Positions 1 to 9,127 of a stretch of DNA of 15,507 bases are shown in pieces. Positions within the stretch are counted from its first letter, which is position 1; each line of letters starts with the position of its first letter. The DNA is from Funneliformis mosseae (lineage: Eukaryota > Glomeromycota > Glomeromycetes > Glomerales > Glomeraceae): contig CAJVPP010002276.1 in assembly GCA_910592005.1 (NCBI GenBank), positions 1 to 15,507 on the forward strand, in the 5' to 3' direction. The notes under the pieces are model-generated. The model did not search any database, was not told the DNA's origin, and saw only the letters and a program-made list of their open reading frames with translations. The translations under genes and the position numbers were made by a program.

Positions 1-89
1 AATATATATTAAACTATATTTTTTATATAATAATTATATTATTAACATTAATATTTTATTTTTTATTAAAAAATTAACACTTTTTTTTT

Positions 90-1593
90 ATGTTTGCAGG
101 CAAATTTGCCTGCTTTACAGTTTAAGGGATAACAAGAGTTGACTGTAGTTATAATGATAGGCTGGCAGAAAGGAAGAGTAAGCGTTATGTACAAAATGCC
201 ATCCTTGTCAATTTTATCGAAAGCAGTTTGAAAGGCGTAAAAGCATATACGAAAGCTTTTCAAATTGTGTATAATCAAGAACTAATGCAAACGTATCTTT
301 CTGATCACATAATTCCTATTGTTGCAGACTGGTCTGGTTAGTTCTTCATTCGCAAAGCTATTATACATCGACTCCTTCTAAACAATGAAATTATCCTTCC
401 ATTTGTTACGTTATTTTTGCCTGTTATAGGTCTGCTTCATGTGTCTCTAAATTCTCGTAAATTGGTTTTCTTAAAAAATTCAGTTTTTTTTAATGAAATT
501 TATAAAGGAATATTTGGGCAAATAAGGATCTTGGTAAGACGTCACAATCATGAAAAATTGATTTAATTCTCCAAATCATATGCATGGCATGGGTTGATAT
601 AGTCAATGCCGTTTATTTAAAGTTTGGCTATACTTGTAAGAATATAGAATTTTTATACTTAACTGACCTATTAGGCAACTTAATTCCTTTAGTTCTTGAT
701 ATTTACATGATCCATCATTGAAGAGAAAATTGGTTGGCTTACGAAAAAGCTTGCATGCATTGCTAGAGTAATCTATTTCTTCAGTTTGATTGAAGAAATT
801 ATAAGCGTGCTTCATTGATATTTTTTCTAATATATTTTATTGGATGAAGACTAATCATTCGATGTTTCACATGTTTACTAATCATCTTGCTTTACTAAGT
901 GATTGTTCTGTAGAAATCGTTCATAGCATTATTCGACGATGTACTACTAAACTTTTCACAGCTAAACAATTGCAAAAGGAAGCGCATTTCATTTTTCAAT
1001 ATCGGGAGAATAACACTTTCTGATAACATTTTGTGAATTCTATAAAATACCTGTATACATCAAAACAATTGCACATGCTTTCTAAGAAGTGTACTATATT
1101 GCTTTTAGATGCATTTACGAAAATATATCAAGCGAATAACCAGTATCCTTTAATTATTAAATCTTCATCTGATAGTATTAATAAAAATAAACTTTTATCG
1201 TTAAGTTACGAAATAACTGATCGCCATCTTTCGAGAGGCTTCATTACTCTCAGAAAACCCAATACAGCCATTCTATGCGATTATACACATTGCAATAGTA
1301 ATTCACTTAATAGCAAAGTTCTGGCATGTGGTCACGGTTATCATAGTTTTTGCTTGCAAAAAAGTCAGTTTAAATGCTTTATATGCCTCAATTATCTTTA
1401 GGGTGAAGTTAGAAAGAATATCGATGCATCAATAACAAGTTTGACAAAAGATTTAGGTAAAAATGAATTCATAGATGAGAATAGCAAAGAAGTGGATGAA
1501 GATGATTTGAGTAATGTAGAAGAGGCAACGGGTGATTTAATAATAAGAGAGGGTTTATTAGAACAAACGAAAAAATTATTTCTAGAATTGTAA
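90..1593 (+). pseudogene. Decayed repeat-type ORF with C-terminal RING-like zinc finger
   Basis: A long protein-like reading can be followed on the plus strand but it is broken. In-frame stops lie at 123, 339, 719, 764, 791, 1021, 1024 and 1399, and the frame shifts near 555 (an A-run) and near 830. The longest intact piece is 1033-1401. Readable parts are rich in conserved-looking aromatic and hydrophobic stretches. The last part before the 1399 stop carries a Cys/His cluster of RING-like spacing (C-x4-C, then C-x-H-x2-H-x2-C-x7-C-x2-C), followed after the stop by an acidic tail ending at 1593. From memory this resembles a high-copy family of hypothetical proteins in Rhizophagus genomes, possibly transposon-derived; I cannot name the family. 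Most stops can be explained by single C-to-T or G-to-A changes. The 5' end is uncertain; 90 is merely an ATG in the same frame. Confidence 0.7.
96..113. repeat. Perfect 18-bp palindrome
   Basis: GCAGGCAAATTTGCCTGC equals its own reverse complement over 18 bp. It stands out because of its GC-rich arms in an AT-rich setting, at the left edge of the decayed ORF. A related string, AGGCAAATTT, occurs near the hAT-like terminus at about 12978. It may be part of an element end or a dimer-binding site; no function is claimed. Confidence 0.6.
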
Positions 1594-2048
1594 ATTTATT
1601 TGATATGTATGAATTTTCACAATGTTTATATAAATTATATCAATAATGTTAATTATAGTAATCATTATGGTTATATTAATATTGATATGTAAAAATTAAA
1701 ATGATTCTTTGATATCATAATAATCCCAAATTCTTTAATCTAATTGGTTGTTTAACATGTGATAATATCGAAATTTTACGATTTGATTGGTTGATCACAC
1801 GTGACAAAATCGAAATTTTGTGTAACCAGGACGGTCTCCCCTGGAACTGTACCATATAAAAGCTAAATTGGGAAAAGAGTTTAAATTTTTCTAAAAATAG
1901 GTAATATCGGAGATTCCCCCGTTTTTTGATTTTATACAATTTTACACAATGAAAATCACTTGCCAAATTTATATACGGGTATCCATATAAGTATTCAAAC
2001 ATAAATTTATTTATTTGAATCCAAAATTCTGTCAAAAGCATTATCATT
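1594..2048 (+). promoter_or_regulatory. Upstream region of the SLC35C2-like gene
   Basis: This gap holds no gene. It contains an imperfect tandem duplication (1743-1819; separate entry) with inverted CCAAT boxes and an E-box. A TATA-like TATAAA lies at 1855-1860, about 190 bp before the start codon at 2049, so a leader of roughly 150 nt is likely. The first part, 1594-1730, is plain AT-rich sequence. Confidence 0.5.
1743..1819 (+). repeat. Two-copy promoter repeat, 42-43 bp, with CCAAT and E-box
   Basis: Two imperfect copies run head to tail. ATTGGTTG starts at 1743 and 1786 (43 bp apart), and ATCGAAATTTT starts at 1767 and 1809 (42 bp apart). Each copy therefore carries an inverted CCAAT box (ATTGG) and an ATCGAAATTTT block. 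Copy 2 has a perfect E-box, CACGTG at 1798-1803, where copy 1 has the diverged CATGTG. In copy 2 the arms ACAAAAT and ATTTTGT flank CGAA, giving a 7-bp hairpin. The position upstream of a TATA box suggests duplicated upstream activating sites. Confidence 0.55.
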
Positions 2049-3633
2049 ATGGAGAATAATAGTCAAACGTTAAATCATGGTAGTAACGATAGTTCACCAC
2101 CAACTTCAATTAACAAATCTTCGGTTATAATTAAAGGCAGTGCACCAAATTCACCTTCAATTGAACCAACAAGATCTATAGTAGTTCCATCAAATTTGAA
2201 TATAAATTTACCAACTTTCAATAATTCAACCGCCATCGCTAATACAAATATGACAACCTCAAAAGATTCAGTAATAACAATAGATGGATCGAATAATGTA
2301 GCAAATTTCTTAACAGAAAAAGAACCAAAAAATAGCGGATCATCTGTTCATACTTCCTGGGAAAATATATTTAAAAATCTTTATTATATATTAGCATGGT
2401 ATTTTTTTAGTACTGCGCTATCATTTTATAACAAGAATTTGATGGGAAAAGAATATTTTAATTTAAAATTACCTTTACTTATAAGCGCTATGCATACCGG
2501 AATGCATACTTTAATTACCATAATATTGATGAGTGGTAATTTACCTATTATATATAAAAAACCCGAAGGTAAATCTGTTTCAATTTCTTCTTATTTTACT
2601 CGCGTGGTAAGTAAATTTTACTTGAATTCTTCATTGCAACGTTTCAAGATAGGAGGTGATTTCCTTTCGGTATAAATTCAAGTAATTGTATTTAATTAGG
2701 TTCCTTGTGCCGTAGCAGCAGCATTAGAAATATGCATGGCAAATGCATCACTTATATTTATCACACTAAGCTTTTACACCATGGTAAGTCTTTAATCAAA
2801 ATTTCTCTTACTCAAAAAAGAATTTCTCACTTTATTAAATAATTCCTTCTTTTTTGATTTAGGTTAAATCATCTACACCGATATGGGTATTAATATTCGC
2901 ATTTGCGTTTGGGTTAGAACAACCAAAATTAATACTAATTATCATAATAACAGTAATCAGTGTTGGAGTTTTATTAACAGTAGAAGGAGAAACGAAATTT
3001 AATTTGACAGGATTTCTTTTGGTATTAGGAGCGGCAATAATAAGTGGATTAAGATGGACATTAACACAAATGCTTTTACAAAAAGAAGAAGGAATGAATA
3101 ATCCAGTTGCAACGTTATACTACCTATCTCCAATAATGTTTATTATGATGAGTATATTATCATTAATATTTGAACAACCTTTTCAAGTTTTTAACACTTC
3201 AGAACATTTTGAAAATGTTACTAGAGGATTACAAACTTTTGGATTGATGTTGATGGGGGGTTTACTGGCTTTTGGTATGACCATCGCCGAATTTGCCCTT
3301 ATTAAAAATACCAGTACCGTCACTTTATCTGTTGCCGGGATTAGTAAAGAAGTCGTTGTTATCACTCTATCTGTATTAATTTACCACGACGAATTAACTC
3401 CAATCAATTTACTTGGGTGAGTGGATCTATCCTTAAAGATGGTGGTGAATTTTGAAAGTGATGGTGAAAACTTACTAAGCATTCATTTCATTTCATTTTT
3501 TTTTTTTTTTAGGCTGTTTGTTTCTATTACTGGAATTATAGGATACAATTATTATAAAATCAATAAACCTAGTAACGATAAGAAAGGTCGTTACCAGGCT
3601 TTACCTGCTCAAAAAAATAATTCATTGGATTAA
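2049..3633 (+). CDS. SLC35C2/Ymd8-like triose-phosphate-family transporter
   Basis: Four exons, 2049-2606, 2700-2783, 2863-3416 and 3513-3633, join in frame to 438 residues. Introns of 93, 79 and 96 nt have GTAAGT, GTAAGT and GTGAGT donors and AG acceptors; the last has a long T-run before its acceptor. The protein starts with about 105 Ser/Asn/Thr-rich, probably cytosolic residues. About ten hydrophobic segments follow from residue 111. Conserved TPT-family features include FYNK (126-129), SFYTM-VKSS across the second intron, and GLRWTLTQMLLQKEEG (276-291), which is close to human SLC35C2 and yeast Ymd8. SLC35C2 is a Golgi/ER-Golgi membrane protein linked to GDP-fucose supply; substrates of the fungal members are not well known, so none is assigned. 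The start is the first ATG of the open frame. The gene ends tail to tail with the DHH gene. Confidence 0.9.
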
Positions 3634-3639
3634 AGAAGC

Positions 3640-3667
3640 TTTATTTTCAATAAAGATTAATAATAAA
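3640..3667. terminator. Overlapping poly(A) signals between convergent genes
   Basis: The 46-bp gap between the two stop codons contains AATAAA on the plus strand at 3649-3654, and again at 3662-3667, serving the transporter. On the minus strand AATAAA (TTTATT at 3640-3645) serves the DHH gene. Each signal lies beyond the other gene's, so the two mRNAs must overlap at their 3' ends. Confidence 0.6.
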
Positions 3668-3679
3668 GGGTTCATTATA

Positions 3680-5038
3680 TCAAATATACCAGAATTCACT
3701 ATCAGTTCTGTCATAATTAAAAAGCTTTTCAATGGTTTCATCTTCCCAAGTAAAACCAGAAGCATTTCTATGCCCCCCTCCACCAAATACTTTAGCAATT
3801 TTTGATACATCAGCCTTTTCATCTATACTTCTTAGACTTACATTATATCTTTTCTTTTCAGCATCATAATACCATACCAATCCAAAGTCTGCTTCTTCTT
3901 TTCTGGCTAATGCATTTCCTAATTCTGATTGGAGTGTGATACTATTTAACATAAATACTGTAAAGGTTTTGGGAGGGGATCGATCTACTGAGAGTGTTAT
4001 TTGACGTTTTGCCGCGTGTCTTTCCACTAATTGGTTTACTAATGCGTCCGTATATCCCAATATATGTGTACCGCCTTCTTTTGCTTTTTCTATCAAACTC
4101 TTTTCAGATAAATTTTTTTTTTTAAAAAAAAAAAAGAACGAAAGGTTGGTAAAGGGCATGAATGGATTAATTTTAACTTTATAGTTCCCTTCTTGTACAA
4201 ACCTCATCTTTAATATATTGATCATAAGCTTCAAATTCGTGTGGTACATTATTCCAAAATGTAGTAAATTCTTTAGATTTAGGTAACGCAAATCTCCACA
4301 AGTCCTAATTAAAAGTAAAAGATGATAGCGTTTTTTTTTTTTAATTAAACATCATTTAAAATCTTTAACGTTCAATCGTTATTATTTACCCTATCTTCGA
4401 TATAACGAATTAGTAAAGGAACTTCCTTGTCAGGCCAAAAGAATTCCCATGCTAACCTAGCTCCACTTTTATTCATATCGAAATAATAATTTTTTTCATT
4501 TTCATTTCCTTGACCGATTAACCTGTCTTTTGCTGAAACATGATGATCAACTACAACCACCAATTCCGCTTTTTTCTCAATTTCATTAAGAATCTCATTT
4601 TTATATGCGAAATCAAATAATCCAACACGTTTCCCTTGGATTTCCGTATCAGGTGGTGGTGGTGTATCATGTGCTGCCGCAAAATATGTTGCGTTTGTAC
4701 CAAATCGAGTCCATGCCGAATATGCTGCTCCAAATCCATCAGCTGTCATTATATTAAAAAACGAGTAAAAGAGTGAATTAAATAAATTATGAACACTCTT
4801 TTTTTAAGGGGAGGGAAAAAAAAAATTATGATATTATCTTACAGCAGTTCTTATGATATATAATAAAATTCAAATTTCCAGGATCAATATGTGACAAAAT
4901 TTTTCTTGAATTATCCTAAAAATAAACGTAAACAGATAAATATGTATGTATTCAAGTTCAATAATTTATCCTTTCTACCCGTTCCAGCCTCAAAATTCAA
5001 AAAATGTATAAACTGGAATTTACCATTGGGGAAGCCAT
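3680..5038 (-). CDS. DHH/DHHA1-family phosphoesterase (NrnB-like)
   Basis: Five exons on the minus strand, 5024-5038, 4843-4915, 4390-4742, 4203-4304 and 3680-4099, give 320 residues. The first exon is only 15 nt. Introns are 108, 100, 85 and 103 nt; the last has a GTTTGT donor and a slightly ambiguous acceptor at AAAAG/AG. Motifs in order: HKNCSDGFGAA (Asp31), LFDFAY (Asp73), DHH at 95-97, the NKSGA region (about 120-124), EDRDLW (Asp146), and the C-terminal DHHA1 motif GGGGHRNASGF at 287-297. The acidic and His residues bind the metal ions. Relatives act on short oligonucleotides or cyclic nucleotides; the true substrate here is unknown. The family is best known from bacteria, so ancient transfer is possible, but the introns show it is now a resident nuclear gene. 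No organelle targeting signal is obvious. Confidence 0.88.
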
Positions 5039-5103
5039 TTTATGAAGTAAAGATTTCTTAAACGAAAAACTACTAAACAATGAATGAAATCGATAACCTC
5101 CTC

Positions 5104-5110
5104 TATTTAT
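5104..5110 (-). promoter_or_regulatory. TATA-like box of the DHH gene
   Basis: ATAAATA on the minus strand lies about 66-72 bp upstream of the start codon at 5038, a spacing similar to the better TATAAATA of the unknown gene (8573-8580). Short AT motifs are common here, so support is weak. Confidence 0.3.
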
Positions 5111-5187
5111 CAACATCTTTTGCACTTGATAAAAACTGCATTGCTAAAAAATGTGACAGGTTACACCGAATAAACTGTTGAATGTAT

Positions 5188-5235
5188 GTGGCGCAGCTTA
5201 ACATTTGTGGCGCGACAATTCAATTGAACGCGCCA
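5188..5235. promoter_or_regulatory. GC-rich inverted and direct repeats upstream of the DHH gene
   Basis: TGGCGCG (5208-5214) and CGCGCCA (5229-5235) form a perfect 7-bp inverted repeat around 14 bp of spacer. TGTGGCGC also occurs as a direct repeat beginning near 5188 and 5207. The right arm includes TTGAACGCGC (5224-5233), which recurs in the thymidylate synthase promoter. The cluster sits about 150-197 bp upstream of the DHH start codon. CGCG-core sites are typical of MBF/SBF and E2F cell-cycle factors; that reading is an inference. Confidence 0.5.
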
Positions 5236-5239
5236 GAAA

Positions 5240-5781
5240 AAAAGATATTTAAACAAGAAAATAGGGTACATATTCCTATATATGAAATTTTCCAAAGACA
5301 TGCATTTATTGTATTAATAATGATTTTAAGCATTACCGATAAGGTTTAACTTCTCAAATATGAAAGGAAGAAATTGATGATAAATGGCTTGATATTTATA
5401 TAATTTTGAATATAAATGCGGGATTTTATTTTTGTAACTGTTAATATAAAAGAAATTATTCGAGATATATAATATAAATGCATATTCTGATATTTATTAA
5501 ATTCAACTCGTTTTTTTCTTTATTAAAATGATAACATATAGCTTTGCAATTTCATGATCCAAAATTTGATCAAGGATTTAAATGATTTAAAATAACGCCT
5601 AAATAAAGAAATGATTGTTATATAGCATGTTTTAATATATTCTTTTTTCAAAGAAAGATTTACTGAGAATCTTAATTTAGAACTTTCTGATTCCATTTTA
5701 TGACATTTGACAGATTTAACACAAATCATAAAATCACTTATCTACTTATCAATTCATTCCTCTATATGAATATTGCAAAGT
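5240..5781. other. AT-rich region without a supported gene
   Basis: I see no convincing gene. A minus-strand open frame at 5523-5729 (68 codons) has no recognisable motif and may be chance or part of the broken fragment just upstream of it on that strand. The rest is ordinary AT-rich sequence. Confidence 0.5.
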
Positions 5782-5906
5782 TTAATGAGGAACTTTAGCT
5801 GCTTGTTCTTCCAATTCAAGTTTGCATTCTTCTAAGATCAAAGTTTGTTTTTTCTTTTTCAATTTTATCACTTTCATACTTATTAATTTGTTTTAACAAA
5901 TCAGAT
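5782..5906 (-). pseudogene. Frameshifted coiled-coil gene fragment
   Basis: On the minus strand a peptide rich in Lys, Glu, Leu and Gln reads from about 5906 (SDLLKQINKYESDKIEKEK), then needs a one-base frameshift in an A-run near 5850. It continues (LILEECKLELEEQAAKVPH) to a TAA stop at 5782-5784. The composition and heptad-like spacing suggest the C-terminal end of a coiled-coil protein. No start or upstream exon is visible. It is a small remnant at best, and an A-rich chance reading is possible. Confidence 0.35.
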
Positions 5907-6023
5907 GATTTTACAGTTTATTCATGTTTTTAAATCTTAAAAAAAGTGTGAATATGTATAAATTATAGATATTTGCTAAACTTCTTCAAAATAATTCATC
6001 ATACACTTTCTATATTTTAATAT

Positions 6024-6216
6024 GATGATAAAATATCATTTTATAAGAACAATAAAAGAATAGTTTAATTAAAATAATAAAAATATTATTTTAAAAAATA
6101 ATAAATATCATTTCAAAAGAATGATAAAAGTTGTTTGATTGAAATGATAAAAAAATCATTCTAAAAAATAATCTAAGAATCATTTAACTAAAATAATAAA
6201 ATATCATTTATCAAAG
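6024..6216. repeat. Degenerate 22-26 bp tandem repeat, about 8 copies
   Basis: Units begin with AATgATAAA-like sequence at about 6024, 6050, 6073, 6098, 6120, 6143, 6168 and 6192. Most contain a downstream ATCATTT or ATTATTT, so the better units can fold as ATGATA/TATCAT hairpins. Copies differ at many positions, implying an old array. Confidence 0.55.
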
Positions 6217-6258
6217 AATTATTTAATTGTAATAATTTGAAATATATTATTCTAACTA

Positions 6259-6360
6259 AATAATACAAATATTATTTAATTAAAATCATTTAAATTATTA
6301 TTTCAATTAAATAATACAAATATCATTTAATTAAAATGATAAAATTATTATTCCAATTAT
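6259..6360. repeat. Two-copy 51-bp direct repeat
   Basis: AATAATACAAATATT/CATTTAATTAAAAT-type units begin at 6259 and 6310. The 51-bp period is about twice the neighbouring 24-bp unit, so this is probably a higher-order continuation of the same array. Confidence 0.5.
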
Positions 6361-7140
6361 AAAATATAAATTTTATTTAATTAAAATAAATAATTTTACT
6401 TTATAATTTAAAAATATATCTAAAAAAGCATTATATAATTTAAATTTACTTATAAAAAATAATAAAAAATATTTAAAGAATTTTTTTCAAATATTTTATT
6501 AAAAATAATAAATAAAAAAATGAAATATTATAATTAATAGAAAATAAATTAGAGAATAAATAAATTAGAGAGTATTAAATAATATGATAATAAATTTGAA
6601 GATATATTTATAAACTTTATTAAATAGTTATTAAAATAATATTAATAAATACTAAAAATCTATATTTTTCAAACTTTGACCTATTTCTTATTTGAAAAAT
6701 TCATTAAAAATTCAAAATTAATAAAATATAACAAAAATATTAAAGTTTAAAATATAAATTTATAAATTTTATATTTTAAAAAATTAGATATAAAGTGTAT
6801 TAATTTAAAATCTATCAAGAATAATAAAGATTTTAAATAAGTTTTATCTTATTTAAAAATTATTTTAATAAAAACTCTTTTATTTAAAGTAAAAATCAGT
6901 TATATCTTATTTTTTTTAATTTATTAATAAGATATATAATAAAAAAAAAAAAATATCAAATAATTTTTAAATAAAATTTTTTAAAAAATAAAACAATTTT
7001 AATATCCAAATATAGTTAATATCAAAAAATTATAAGTCTTCTGTAAAATAAATATATTTGTAAATAATTTTAAAAATATTTAAAAAGTAAAGATTATATA
7101 TAAGATTATTAAAGATTTTACAGATTATTAAATAAAAAAA

Positions 7141-7227
7141 AGTAAAAATTATATTAAAATTAAAGAAAAAGTAAAATTATATTAAAACTTATAAAAATAG
7201 TAAACTATATTAAATTTTAATAAAAAT
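7141..7227. repeat. Three-copy 29-bp tandem repeat
   Basis: AGTAAA...TATATTAAA units start at 7141, 7170 and 7199 with exact 29-bp spacing, and a decayed fourth start may lie near 7229. The copies differ mainly by A/T substitutions. Confidence 0.55.
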
Positions 7228-8451
7228 TAGAATTCATTAAAAACTATCTATTTAAAATTATAAAAAGTAATTAAAATTATAAAAAGATCATTATATAGAG
7301 TTATTAGTAAAGTTCTGATTAATTTGAATATTTACAATTTAAATTAATGCAGTTTAACTTTTAGATTGTGATAAAGTTAATCTAAAGTTTTAGTTCAGTT
7401 TAGATTATAATTCTAATTAAACTAAAAAATTTAAATTATTTTGAAAATTTTAGTTAAAATAAAAGATATTTTTTAATTTAATAATAAAATATTATTTAAT
7501 TAATATATTATTTCAGTTTAACAATATATTTTGTTTTATTTGTATAAACTAAATTTTTAGATTATCTTAAAATTTTTAGTTAGTTTAAATATTAGTTAAC
7601 AGTTCAGATTAACATTTTTAAAATTTATAATTCAAATTAAACTAAAATATTTAGAATTTAAATTACTAAAAAAAAGTTAAATTAATATTGATATATAAAT
7701 ACTAAAAGTTATTTAAATTAAATTAAATAAATATAATTAAATATATTAATATATTAATTAAAGAAAAAAATTTAGAAAATAATTAATAAATTTACTAATG
7801 TATTTAAATATAAATATAAAATTATAAAGTTATACTTAAATTATTTTATTAAAATAAAATTATAAAATTATTGTTATAAAATATTTATAATATTAAAAAT
7901 ATATTATAATATCATAAACTTATATATAAAATAATAATATTTAATATTATAAATATTATTTTATATTAATTAATAATTATTTAATTTTTAATTTCAACTA
8001 TTATTAAAAAAATATATAAAAGAAAATAATAAAAGATAATATTTATTAAAATACTTATTAATACAAATATTAGATATATTATTGTTAGTATACAGATTAG
8101 GTCACACCCTATTATTTTTTTCGTTTTTACTATTAATGCTATTAATCTGAAAATTAGAAAATTTTTTATACTAAAAATGTTATTTGTCACCCTTTTATGT
8201 TACACATAGTATTCAAACACCCCGTGCACAAGTAATTTGTATTTATTGTTATTAAATCTAATACTAAACTTTTAATATAATCCCGTTATTTATAAACTTT
8301 TGTTAAGATAATAAATAAAACTTAAAAAATAAATAAAATAAAGTTAAAAATAATTATATGTTAATAAAGTAAAGAATATACAATTATATTAAAATCCATT
8401 AATGCATAGACTAACCCAATTAAATTTAGAATGGGAATCTATTCCAGGTAC

Positions 8452-8460
8452 CCGCGGAAA
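8452..8460 (+). promoter_or_regulatory. CCGCGGAAA site upstream of the unknown gene
   Basis: The palindrome CCGCGG (8452-8457) runs into A's, giving CGCGGAAAA. It is similar to SBF (CGCGAAA) and E2F-type sites and lies about 187 bp upstream of the start at 8642. CGCG is very rare outside coding sequence in this window. Confidence 0.4.
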
Positions 8461-8572
8461 ATGTATTAACTCTTATCTTATGAACTTCCATCTATTATCA
8501 TTACCTTATCTCTTTGATCCTAAAAAATCAGGTAATTTGGTAAAAATCGGAAATATCCAATAAAATTTCTGG

Positions 8573-8580
8573 TATAAATA
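8573..8580 (+). promoter_or_regulatory. TATA box of the unknown gene
   Basis: TATAAATA lies 62 bp upstream of the ATG at 8642, a plausible distance for a TATA box with a short leader of about 30 nt. Confidence 0.5.
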
Positions 8581-8641
8581 GTCATCAACCTTTTGGACTT
8601 CAATTATTCGAAGAATATCCTTATTTTTATTTTTTAATTCC

Positions 8642-9092
8642 ATGATGTCTTCGACTTCAAAACAAAATGCCTTAAAACAGTCAAATGCAACTGACTCGTT
8701 AATCCCTTTCTCCATTCTACCTAGTCCTTTTAATACAGTTTTAGTGATTAGTTCCTTACAACATCAACAGGCTGTTCAAAAGGTCGCTGAACTCGACCAA
8801 GAAGTAAAAAAAACTGGTGGTATGTTAAAGATTTGGACATTAACGTGTTTTTTTATTCAACCTTTTTAAAATTTTTAATATAAAAGTTATTCAAAGCTTT
8901 TTTTTTCCTTTAATCTAGTGAACTTTCCGTTGAATCCAACGGTGACAAAAGAAGAAAAGGTCGTATATTCAAACCTTATGGCAGACTTAATTCCATTATA
9001 TGCTAAATTCAATCGATTAATTCCATTGCATTACATTATTTATAAGAATAATGATACAGCAACACGGAATTTTATAGCCATGGTAATTCGAT

Positions 9093-9127
<35 letters not shown>

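Larger units (their letters stand above)
5990..8400. other. Extreme AT-rich block, no intact gene
   Basis: About 2.4 kb is nearly all A and T with no gene-like open frame; a 69-codon minus-strand frame at 7981-8190 is I/L/F-rich noise. It contains degenerate tandem repeats (6024-6216, 6259-6360, 7141-7227) and dispersed similar blocks such as AATTAAACTAAA near 7417 and 7635. Likely explanations are heavily mutated transposon sequence or slippage-grown satellite. AT-rich blocks of this kind can also act as origins or centromere cores in fungi, but nothing here proves it. Confidence 0.6.

Noticed and set aside
66..278. Minus-strand open frame
   Set aside because: It is antisense to the plus-strand decayed gene, whose reading is clearly protein-like.
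603..815. Minus-strand open frame
   Set aside because: It is also antisense to the decayed gene and has no motif.
1715..2047. 110-codon open frame on the minus strand upstream of the transporter
   Set aside because: It spans the duplicated promoter module and TATA box, has no motif, and overlaps the leader of a well-supported gene.
3183..3365. Minus-strand open frame inside the transporter
   Set aside because: Shadow of exon 3, which encodes conserved TPT membrane segments on the plus strand.
4551..4739. Second minus-strand frame inside the DHH gene
   Set aside because: Alternate frame of exon 3; the DHH motif frame is the real one.
7981..8190. 69-codon minus-strand frame in the AT-rich block
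   Set aside because: Ile/Leu/Phe/Lys-only composition expected by chance; no motif.
5990..8400. Centromere
   Set aside because: Only AT-richness and small repeats support it; the block is short and no diagnostic feature is visible, so it is kept as a hypothesis, not a feature.
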